From Dendrophyllia cribrosa (lineage: Eukaryota > Cnidaria > Anthozoa > Scleractinia > Dendrophylliidae), in contig JAJLRJ010000008.1 of assembly GCA_024195265.1 (NCBI GenBank), forward strand, positions 41,484,373 to 41,548,372: a stretch of 64,000 nucleotides of DNA, in the 5' to 3' direction. Every line of letters starts with the position of its first letter. Position 1 is the first letter of the stretch. Under the pieces are notes generated by a model. The model saw only the letters and a program-made list of their open reading frames with translations. It made no database searches and was not told the origin of the DNA. Both the position numbers and the translations under genes were made by a program. Shown piece by piece: positions 55,627-64,000 of this stretch.

Positions 55627-55786
55627 TTTATCAAACCGCGTTTTTAAATGACAGACAGTAGTCATTAAAAGATGCGGTTTGGAAAGTTCAAGCATATTAA
55701 CTATGGTTCAAGAAAATGACTTAAAGTAAATTCCCGGGAGTATATTAGATAGTCTGTGCATCTCGTTGAATACACTTCTCCAATAG

Positions 55787-55966
55787 GCCATTTGCACGAT
55801 GACGTCATTTGACTACAACTACCAGAATTCATTTTGTTTTTCCTTTCTTATTTAAATTTTGTAATCCCAGTGCGGTTTAAATAACAATAGCCCTAATTTG
55901 CACCACAAAACAAAAAACTGAAGGATTCCGGTAGTTGCAGTCATATGACGTCATCGTGCAAATGGC
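55787..55966. mobile_element. MITE with CRE-containing 22-bp TIRs, absent from copy 1
   Basis: Perfect 22-bp ends (55787-55808 and 55945-55966) starting GCCATTTGCACGATGACG. Each end contains TGACGTCA, the CREB/ATF palindrome. Copy 1 (near 38980) lacks it. Confidence 0.85.
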
Positions 55967-56191
55967 ATATTGGAAGCACCTACCAACTAAGGTAAAGTTT
56001 ATTGCATATTGCTTTTAATAGTAGACAAAAGGCGACAGAATGATCCTACTCTTCCCATTTGCATACATGTTTCTGATTCAGTTTAGTTTAAAGATTGTTT
56101 GTTAGTCTATTGCTGTATGTTGTTACGTTATTGATAATTATTTAAGCCGGTTGAACTTTTGTCGTAGTCATTTCAGTTATCAGTAGGACTG

Positions 56192-56245
56192 CCGCCAATT
56201 CCGCCAATTCCGCCAATTCCGCCAATTCCGCCAATTCCGCCAATT
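56192..56245 (+). repeat. 9-bp VNTR, six units
   Basis: Six perfect CCGCCAATT units. Copy 1 has two related units (39160-39178). Confidence 0.9.
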
Positions 56246-56427
56246 CTAAACAGCTTAACAGGTTCTTCATGTCAGCAACATCGGCTTTGGAGATAACGTT
56301 TTAAAATTTTTGGCCGCCAGCTGAGCGTCAATGTGCAAAACAAAAACAAGTCTTTTTCACTTAGTTTATAGACTTTCCTAAAGCGAGGATGCAAATCAGA
56401 GGTCTTTTTGAATCTTTGAACTAACCA

Positions 56428-56545
56428 GTTCCGAAAGTAGCGGTTCCCCGAAAGTAACGGCAACCCGAAAGTAACGTTACATATTCGGACCTTTCTAGTA
56501 ATTCCCAAAATTAACGGCCCACCCGAAAGTAACGGTTTCATACAG
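56428..56545 (+). repeat. Degenerate CCCGAAAGTAACGG repeats
   Basis: Four to five irregularly spaced copies just after the duplicated unit ends. Confidence 0.6.
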
Positions 56546-56569
56546 GAAAAAAGAGACAAAAAGTGAGAA

Positions 56570-57238
56570 TTAACGTAAGACCCTATCTTTGTATCTCTTT
56601 TCCAATGTAAAATAAAATTTATTGATAATTCATAAGGAAAATACAAAAGAAAACAATTATTTTATGTCTGTAAATCTTATTATAGTTACGCTAAACTGTA
56701 TCATTGATACAGACTACTCATAAAACGCATTACTATGGTGTATGTATGAATACTGATAAGCTTTAATGTAATTGTTGTTTTATAAGTAAGACAAAGTAAG
56801 TAAGATATTTAACAACTATTCACCGAAGTGGAGGTGGGTAGTGGGGATATTCGCGGCGAGGTAAATATCCACCACTACCCACCTACACTGAGGTGAATAG
56901 TTGTTTTAGTATATACCTAAACAGTGAGATGATATAACGAAAATGATGCTTTTAACTTATTTATTCCTGTCAACGATTACAATTTTCGCGCGCAAATTGC
57001 TGGGAGGTGAATAGTACTTGCTATTCCGAGTTTCAGTAGCCAATCAGAGCGCGCCAACAATGCTATCCACTGTTTCAGTATATCTTAAATATGGATATCC
57101 AATGCCTCGCTAATTGAGGCTCGCCGTTCTAGAAAAACCCATCCAGATCGTCCGCTATTATTTTATTCATTACTCACCCATTTGCAGTAGTTTACTTCAA
57201 ATGTACAACCTAAGTGATGTAACATTTTTACTCTTTAG
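56570..57238 (+). repeat. 5' flank/intron of gene B, paralogous to 20226-20580
   Basis: Shares TACGCTAAACTGTATCATTG, CAGACTACTCATAAAACGCA and CCCATTTGCAGTAGTTTACT with the region before gene A. It ends at the acceptor TTACTCTTTAG (57238). A foldback (56811-56905) and CCAATCAGAGCGCG DNA have been inserted. Confidence 0.7.
56811..56905. mobile_element. Foldback element, AACAACTATTCACC
   Basis: AACAACTATTCACCGAAGTG faces CACTGAGGTGAATAGTTGTT with inner GGTGGGTAGTGG / CCACTACCCACC. Absent from the homologous region before gene A. Confidence 0.8.
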
Positions 57239-57401
57239 GAATGCAATAGTCATCGACATTATTTGAAAAAGAACAACTTTAGTGCTTCGAATCTTGTGAC
57301 ATGTCCCTGACACAAAAACGCAGAAGCAACCAACAAAAGAAAACAGACTCAGTCTGTAACAAAGCGTTTCAAGTACGAGAACTTATCACGTTCAAAGAAT
57401 C

Positions 57402-58316
57402 ATGAAGAAAAACACACAAGAGAGAAACCTGATGAGTCTAAACGCCGTGATAAAACGCTCCAATCATGCATCAACGTGCGAGAGAGGTGAACCTACGCAC
57501 TTAAAAGAGAAACCTCACAAGTGCAATTATTGTGATAAGGGCTTTAAGCACTCATCAGCGTGTAAGATACATGAACGTATACACACAGGACAAAAACCTC
57601 ATAAGTGCAAGCATTGTGATAAGTGCTTTAGCCAGAAAGGAAATTGTAAGAAACACGAACGTACACACACAGGACAGAAACCTCATAAGTGCAAGCATTG
57701 TGACAAGTGCTTTAGCCAGATAGGACATTGCAAGGAACACGAACGTACACACACAGGACAGAAACCTCATAAGTGCAAGTATTGTGATAAACACTTTAGC
57801 AATAAAGGAAATTGCGATGTACATGAACGTACACATACAGGAGAGAACCCTCATAAATGTAAGTATTGTGATAAGTGCTTTAGCCAAAAAGGAAATTGTA
57901 AGTTACATGAACGTACACACACAGGACAAAAACCTCATAAGTGCAAGTATTGCGATAAACGCTTTAGCAATGGATCAGATTGTAAGAGACACGAACGTGC
58001 ACACACAGGACAAAAACCTTATAAGTGCAAGTATTGTGGTAAGCACTTCAGCGTTGGTTCAGCATGTAAGAGACACGAACGGACCCATACAGGAGAAACA
58101 CCTTATAGTTGCAAGCATTGCGATAAGTGCTTCATGGATGGATCTAATTGTAAGAGACACGAAAGGGGCCACACAAGGGAGAAACGTCATCAATGCAAGC
58201 ACTGTGGTGAGTGGTTTAACCGATTACATTTATTAAATCAACACAAAAGAACACACTCAGGGAATACTTCTTTAACATACGAGGACGAAGCTGCTCAATC
58301 ATGCAGGAGAGACTGA
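57402..58316 (+). CDS. C2H2 zinc-finger protein B, nine fingers
   Basis: 304 residues from the ATG at 57402 (MKKNTQERNLMSLNAV) with nine consecutive C2H2 fingers of pattern [28 protein letters not shown] from about residue 43 to 293. Linkers are TGQKPHK, TGENPHK and TGETPYS. Fingers 1-9 keep all zinc ligands, so DNA binding is plausible; the target is unknown. The last exon starts after the acceptor at 57238. An upstream ATG at 57302 (MSLTQKRRSNQQKK) is closed by a frameshift and stop at 57400, so 57402 is the likely start. Near the 3' end a 4-base insertion relative to gene A closes the frame at 58316 (SCRRD). The family's C-terminal CWICQDEL motif is left out of frame at 58370-58449. KRAB or other effector domains are absent. 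Paralogue of broken gene A and of gene C. Confidence 0.88.
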   Translation: MKKNTQERNLMSLNAVIKRSNHASTCERGEPTHLKEKPHKCNYCDKGFKHSSACKIHERIHTGQKPHKCKHCDKCFSQKGNCKKHERTHTGQKPHKCKHCDKCFSQIGHCKEHERTHTGQKPHKCKYCDKHFSNKGNCDVHERTHTGENPHKCKYCDKCFSQKGNCKLHERTHTGQKPHKCKYCDKRFSNGSDCKRHERAHTGQKPYKCKYCGKHFSVGSACKRHERTHTGETPYSCKHCDKCFMDGSNCKRHERGHTREKRHQCKHCGEWFNRLHLLNQHKRTHSGNTSLTYEDEAAQSCRRD

Positions 58317-58960
58317 GCCTCAACTGTTATCTTCCACTGCTGAACACACTGCAAAGCAATTGAACACATTCAGCTGTTGGATTTGTCAAGATGAATTAAG
58401 TAGTCAGGAGCTTCTTATGGAACACTACGATAATCATATGATACTGGAGTGACATTGGGTTTGAAAAAAATGGGGAGTAAATTCAAAATGGATTCTTATC
58501 CCAATGTTTAAAATTAGGGAATCGTCTCAGATGAGATGTTTTCCTGCTGCTTACGTCACTTCCACTCATTTCACTGCTAGGCGTCGCTTTGCATTAAACT
58601 TCACTGAGCGGTTTGCATTGGAAGTGCCGCTTTTCGTCGAATTTATTCGAACACGAAGTTAAGCGAAGTCGTCGAAGATAACAACGGTTACAGTCTTACT
58701 CTGTTAGACCATGCTTGGTAATTAACGGTTGTCGTATTTCTGCCGATATATCCAGAATTTTCTGCAGAAGTAACTGGCTATGCGAAGTAATATTGCAATA
58801 TTCAGGACTGGAAAGCCTCGTACGAGCAACGTCATGCAAATATCCGCCATCCTGCATATCACCGTCGATTACTGATTGACGGAAGTCAATTGCAAACTGC
58901 TCAGTGGAGTTTTGTTCAAGAGGTTGGGAAGCAGTAAAATCGATGGAAAAGGCTTGTTTT
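58317..58960 (+). repeat. Out-of-frame tail and 3' flank of gene B
   Basis: 58370-58449 still encodes CWICQDELSSQELLMEHYDN in another frame, then a TGA. 58450-58960 matches the flank of gene A (22819-23320). Confidence 0.7.
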
Positions 58961-59454
58961 ATATTAAGGAATTTTCCATTGTTTTTAAACTACAGTGCAT
59001 GTACGGGTTCCATTTATTCAATTTCTATGTTATGTTGGTTCCCTTGGTTCGGATTGTTTGTTCAATATCACGAGTTTCTTTGTTGCTGTTGTTTTATTGA
59101 AAGTAGACTGCCTTGGTTATCATCATCTTTATCATCCGTTTTATTTAAAAACACAGGATCACATTATAATCACAGCTACTGCAGATTGTTTTTTATATAT
59201 ATCGTTATGTTTCGTTGTTGTTTTTGTTATTTTATTAAAGCTAAATGGTTAATGGTAATAAAACGCAATGGTTATGAAACCTGAGAAAGTTCGTTGTTCG
59301 TTGTTTTTGTTAGCGTTCTTCGGCCTTGACCGTGCACAACCATAATAGATTTTGACGGCGTTTTCCCGGGGATTAAGGAAATCGGAGACGGCTGCACACA
59401 GGCTAAACGCGAGCGAAAAGAATATTTTACACAACGTGTTGTAAAGTCCAACTT
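58961..59454. other. No gene recognised
   Basis: Nothing coding supported. Confidence 0.45.
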
Positions 59455-59960
59455 CTTTACACGGACACCAAAAAGACAGGTATCATTGCAACAGAAGTGG
59501 CCGTATTATAGAGGCGTCCTTATTACAGAGGTGTCCGTATCATAGAGGTTGAGTTTGTATCGGAGTTCTGGTCTCTTTTCGGACCAAGTCAACTCTTCGT
59601 AATCGGAGAGGTGTCCATAAGGAGACGCTTCAATGCAGTTCTTCTGTTTACAAAATTAGTTTTCTAACACCGCTATCACTTCGATCTGTCATAATACAAT
59701 GATCATATACAGGAAAACAAGTAACTGTATTTGCAAAGACGACCGTAACTAATAGAAGCACGCTTATACACTAATATAAGAACACTCAGTTATAGCATCA
59801 GCTATAAAATAATTAAACGATTTGATAAAAAACAAGGCTGATTTACGGTAGGGATTAACAAACATAGTTTCATTATCAATATATGCAGGACCACATTTAT
59901 AGACAGACAGTTTTCTTTTTTCAGGAAAAAAACTCTATGCATTTTAAGAAATAAAACACA
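59455..59960 (+). repeat. Duplicated unit, paralogous to 28470-29190
   Basis: Begins GTCCAACTTCTTTACACGGA and shares CTCTTTTCGGACCAAGT, CAGTTCTTCTGTTTAC and TTATAGACAGACAGTT with 28470-29190. It lacks the 286-bp MITE: the site reads ATGATCATATACAGG near 59699-59713. Confidence 0.75.
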
Positions 59961-60880
59961 AACAGCGGTGATAAACATGTGTTTTAATTCTTATCAAGTT
60001 ACGATGGCCTAAGAACAAGAGTTTCTATGCATTTTCTTCTAAAACGAACTCGTTTTAATATACGGAGACCCGTTATAAGGAAAACAGACGGATTTCTCGT
60101 CCAGCCTAAACGCGTACTAGATTTCGAAGTCAAGATGGCTGACTGTATTGCCAGTCCTATGCCAGTCTATTAAATGTACGCAGATCTTAAACGGCCATTG
60201 ATTGAAAGAAAAAACACTGTAAAATGAACTCTCTCAAACAGAAAATTCATCAGTTAAGGAAACATTTGTCAATTGATATAAAACGCGTTTAGAATATTAA
60301 ATTTTCGCACCTCGTGGAAATTAACGCTTCCAAAAATGAATCAACCGCGTTGCTAAATATTTTTGCAATATTTGTTGATCACACGAGGAATTATCGAAAA
60401 GTAAATCCCCAAGACAACCACAGGAGTGCCGTGAAATATCAGTTGCAAAGTATACGCGGTTCAGTTGAGTATATTCCCGAGGAAAACAATAGCTAGAATA
60501 AATCAGACAAAGTGAATGCAAAGTGTATTTTTTAATCTCACTAAAACATTTTATCGTTAGGAGGGGTATCTGACAGTCAAATCCAGTGCTAGGGTGGGGT
60601 ATTTGAATGCAATTTTGGCCCAAGGGAGCGGGAATTTGAACAAGTCGATCTTCAAAAGTTCAAATGCCCGGGGCATTGCGGTGGGGGGGATGTTGATGTT
60701 TCGAATTGATCGGCGCATTTCGTGCACTTGCGCTCCGAAAAATAATCTGATCGCAGATTAGCGAAAACTAAAATGGCCTTACCATTTACATTCCAACCAA
60801 AATATCCTGATTTTTTTTTTTTTTTTTGTAAATGATAAAGTCCTGTGAGGTTTCATGATTCCTGTTCCAGATTTATATAT
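59961..60880. other. No gene recognised
   Basis: T-run at 60811-60828. Nothing coding supported. Confidence 0.45.
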
Positions 60881-60884
60881 TTCC

Positions 60885-61011
60885 GTCAGGGTGTCCCACA
60901 ATTCATCTTGGCTTTGTTGCTCCGTTGGAAAGACGGTGTCAATAATGTGTATGGCGGCGTTCCGCGTTCATGAATTCGTCGTTGTTGTTTTTCTGGGTTT
61001 CGTCTCTAAAG
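60885..61011 (+). promoter_or_regulatory. Probable first exon of zinc-finger gene C
   Basis: Similar to 31130-31256 (CAGGGTGTCCCACAATTCAT). It ends at the donor TCTCTAAAG|GTAAGAC. A short ATG frame (MAAFRVHEF) begins at 60951, but splicing to 63616 would meet a stop within four codons. The exon is therefore probably 5' UTR. Confidence 0.5.
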
Positions 61012-61334
61012 GTAAGACATCTGTTTCAAAATAGGCTATCAGCATAAATGGCGAGTTTAAATAGTGTAAATACCGATCTAGCAGCTCTTTCAACCAGAAT
61101 CGCTTCTTTTCTCCTACATTCCTCGGTATGTTTCTCCTACTATCGTTCGGTTGAATCCCAACTCACTGCGATCCCGGTGTGTTCTGAAGATTCTTTACCC
61201 CAGACCTTCAAACATCTAAAATCCTGAAATCTTGAGGTCTCCAAAATTTACCCCAAAAAATCTTGAGATCTGGGTCCCAAATAGTGAGATGTTTTAAAAC
61301 AAAGGAATCTCAACGCTAACAAATATATAAGCTT

Positions 61335-61358
61335 GGAACGTTCCATTTTCTATCCGCA

Positions 61359-61389
<31 letters not shown>

Positions 61390-61594
61390 AAGATGGCAGG
61401 AATCCGAACCCTCAATTTATTGTCGGCGCCCTTTGAAAAATAAAATCCGAAGGGTTGATTTTTTGTCGGCACCTGTGAAAAAAAAATCCGAAGGCTCCAA
61501 ATTTTGTCGGCTTCTTTGAAGAAAAAATCCGAACCCTTCTTTGCAAAACATGTCCTTCTTTAGGGGGGGTGCGGCTAAAAAGTGGAATGTCCCC
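61335..61594. mobile_element. MITE with C-run ends and internal repeats
   Basis: GGAACGTTCCATTTTCTATC then CGCACCCCCC at the left face GGGGGGGTGCGGCTAAAAAG then TGGAATGTCCCC at the right. Inside are three units of a ~45-bp repeat with TTTGTCGGC and AAAATCCGAA. Confidence 0.75.
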
Positions 61595-62110
61595 TTACCT
61601 AGCAGTGTTCAAAGTGTCATAATTAGTACTCTTTTAGCATTAATTAACACAAATTAGACAAACAAGTACCTTAATTATGTAGTGCTCATTTGTGTTCATC
61701 ATCGTAGACCTTATTGGGAAAGCTATTCCAAAGGCTTCTTTATACATTTTGCGACTAGCGGGAGTCGTGTCTGGCCTGTCACCTTTATAATACTGCATCT
61801 GATTGAGGTTGTAATTCATTGTGGAAAACCGTGAGATTTCAAGGTTAAATCGTGAGACCGTGAGACGACTCCTAAAATCGTGAGTCTCACGACCAAATCA
61901 TGAGAGTTGGAAGACCCCCAAAATGTCCTGTTCATTCCCATCAGCTTTGATTAACTTTTAGGTGATGGCAAAAAGAACATTAGCATGTTGGATAAGACGT
62001 GTTTTCCTGTGGAGGGTCAAAAGTATTTAAACTAATCCATACTTCAGAACGTTTCACCAAAGTTGGTAAGTAGCAATTTTCTAACAACTAGGTTGTTAGA
62101 AAAAAAATCG
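61595..62110. other. No gene recognised; holds one dispersed repeat copy
   Basis: 61830-61905 matches 44500-44575. Otherwise nothing seen. Confidence 0.45.
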
Positions 62111-62126
62111 ATGTGAACCATCTTGT

Positions 62127-62180
62127 AGTCAACCCCTCCCCCCCCCCCCCCCCCCCTTCCTCCACCCCCCCTCCACCCCT
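62127..62180 (+). repeat. C-rich low-complexity tract
   Basis: C-runs broken by T and A. Confidence 0.85.
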
Positions 62181-62528
62181 CTGGAATTTCCAGTTCTCTC
62201 TGTGGTGGGGGTATGGATATTTTTGGAACCACACGTTGTGTGTTTGTAATGGTCTAGCACACATACTGGGATCTGCCTCAGTTTTGTCTAATCTTTAGTT
62301 ATTTTTCCTATAAGAACCTGCTTCATTTATCAGGCTGAATTGGTTGTTATATATTAGTTGCTTTATTGGCCTAATTTCAGCCTGGAGGTTCTTAATCCAC
62401 TGTTTCTTTTATGTGGATGTTTCCTGTACTATTTATTGACTACCTTTCCAACATTCTACTTACCTACATCCTAACACCTTCCCCATCCCTACCCTTCTTG
62501 TTTTTACATATAAGAAAATCCGTTTATA

Positions 62529-63128
62529 TGGGTTGGTACAAAATGGGACCCCCCTCCCCCCTTCTGGACCACCCATTTGGACCCCTTCGGGATCCCCACC
62601 TGGACCTCCCTTTTTTCTTCCTGGAATTGCACGGATGACTGTAATGGCTAAACTATTTTGAAGTTAGGAAACAGAAAATATTTCAGCATGATCAAACAAG
62701 TCCATCGATATTGTTTCTTTTTGAATGTTGAATACCATACTCCTGCATCCGACAACATTTTTTTTATCCCAATTTACAACAATATTGATTCTTTTCAATA
62801 CACATGAAATCATAAAATCAGATTTTGTTGTGGAAGTACTGCACATGAGTGAAATGGAAGGTGTAATATAATCATTAACTGAGGCCAGGAAAACCCACCC
62901 TAATAACAACCAGTCAAAATCCTGTATTTCACATGGTGCAGTTGGACAAAGCTAAGAAATTTTCCTGCATTCTGAGAAAGATCACCTGGTCTTGGACACG
63001 ATTATCAAAAATTACAGACACCCCTTCTCTGATTTTTCTTAAGGGAAGAGGGTGGCTGTATACAGGTTAATCCATATGGGGTCCATATGGGGTCTAGAAG
63101 GGAGTGACCCATGTTTTGTACCAACCCC
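62529..63128. mobile_element. Inverted-repeat element in the intron of gene C
   Basis: TGGGTTGGTACAAAATGGGA at the left faces CCCATGTTTTGTACCAACCCC at the right. GGACC/GGTCC-rich words near the left recur near the right. 600 bp, no transposase. Confidence 0.65.
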
Positions 63129-63615
63129 ATTTATACTGCAAAAAGTCAACTTACTGTGGTTGTAACTAATTGCCATTTCATTTTCACAACATTACCTCCA
63201 TGTTGTATCAGATCTACAATCTCTTGCCTTCAGCTCATGATTATAAATTAGATACAATGGGCCGCTCATGTTGTAAACACTACTAAATTCATTAGTAATG
63301 ATAAGGAAAATACAAATGATATTAAAATTAAATGAAGGTTTATGAATCCTAATACAGAACAGCTATACTGTATCACTGACAGAATAGAAATAGGATTACT
63401 AATAAGCTTCATCGCTATTGTTCTTCTAGAATTCAGATAAAGTATTCACCTGCAGCTTGCCATTGTTAATATCCGTACAATTCTGCCACTCATATTTTAT
63501 CTATTACTAATTACATGTATTTATTACTCAATTTCAGGGAGCATTTTAATACTCTGACCTTGTTATTTTCAACAACTTTACCTTAAATGCAATACCTTAT
63601 TGTATTTTTTACAGG

Positions 63616-64000
63616 AAAACAAGATTAATTTATAAAAGAAAAAAACGCCTCCAACATCTCTTTGGTACAAGGACGAAGAGTCGACCAGCAAAGGCAAACA
63701 GACACTGTAATGAAGCCTAACAACACAGGGGTGAAATTTTATAAGTGCAAATATTGTAATAAGTGCTTTACCAGTTCATCAAATTACAAGGTTCATGAGC
63801 GAATTCACACTGGAGAGAAACCTTATCAGTGCAAGTATTGCAATAAGAGGTTTAGCCATTCAACACATCGCAAGAATCACGAGAGAATTCACTTAGGAGA
63901 GAAACCTCACAAGTGCAAGTACTGTGATAAGTGTTTTACCAATGTATCCAATTGCAAGGTTCACGAGCGAATACACACAGGAGGAAAACCTTATAAGTGC
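63616..64000 (+). CDS. C2H2 zinc-finger gene C, start only (runs off the window)
   Basis: The exon follows TTTTTTACAG (63615). From the ATG at 63710 (MKPNNTGVKF) an open frame gives three full fingers and the start of a fourth: YKCKYCNKCFTSSSNYKVHE, YQCKYCNKRFSHSTHRKNHE, HKCKYCDKCFTNVSNCKVHE. Linkers are RIHTGEKPY, RIHLGEKPH and RIHTGGKPY. All C2H2 ligands are intact. It is more diverged from A and B than they are from each other (TGEKP linkers instead of TGQKP). The DNA upstream of the ATG (CAGACACTGTAATGAAGCC) still matches the QKTDTVTK part of gene A. The C-terminus lies beyond 64000. Confidence 0.85.

Larger units (their letters stand above)
55485..56425 (+). repeat. Duplicated unit copy 2, right part
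   Basis: Continues copy 1 from TAAAAGCT (38813) to CTTTGAACT (39353). Two MITEs (55493-55626 and 55787-55966) and four extra VNTR units are insertions relative to copy 1. Confidence 0.85.

Noticed and set aside
57555..57887. Minus-strand frame opposite gene B
   Set aside because: Same antisense artefact of finger repeats.

Overview
The window looks like nuclear DNA of a cnidarian, most likely a hexacoral such as a stony coral. The evidence is AT-rich DNA with sparse intron-containing genes, GT-AG splice sites, two intact metazoan housekeeping genes, a cluster of near-identical C2H2 zinc-finger genes, a Penelope-like retroelement and a very dense population of small inverted-repeat transposons. 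I recognise several of these repeat types as typical of coral genomes, but no search was run, so the taxon is an inference.

Layout. 1-6.8 kb is repeat-rich: an 8-bp-TSD MITE, a RecQ-like helicase fragment with the foldback ends of its transposon, a truncated LINE and a pogo/Tigger-like MITE. 8.0-14.0 kb holds the only clear single-copy genes, arranged head to head: GUCD1 (minus strand, two exons, 243 aa) and SNRPD3/SmD3 (plus strand, two exons, 131 aa), about 0.8 kb apart. 15.9-18.9 kb has TTA- and TTAA-target MITEs. 20.2-31.3 kb is the remains of a zinc-finger gene cluster: a broken gene (A) with an 840-bp insertion, several copies of zinc-finger 3' flank and 5' exon, a Tigger-like element, an inverted repeat pair and the N-terminal exon of a Harbinger-type nuclease. 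31.6-47.8 kb is mostly foldback elements and MITEs plus two unrecognised reading frames. 57.2-64 kb holds zinc-finger gene B (nine intact fingers) and the start of gene C, which runs off the window.

The most notable structure is a complete 7,085-bp DNA transposon at 48,400-55,484. It has perfect 47-bp terminal inverted repeats and a 3-bp TAA target duplication. It carries a multi-exon gene for a roughly 1,500-residue transposase-like protein ending in a PHD finger. The insertion can be checked inside the window: the flanking DNA is one copy of a ~0.95-kb duplicated unit, and the other copy (38.39-39.36 kb) is the unoccupied site. An antisense, 5'-truncated Penelope-like element carrying a hammerhead-ribozyme-like motif sits in the transposon's third intron. 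I do not recognise this transposase as a named superfamily.

The transposon gene supplies its own chromatin-reader domain. The zinc-finger cluster appears to be duplicating and decaying by unequal exchange. The housekeeping pair shares an upstream region, and its introns absorb transposons without losing splice sites.
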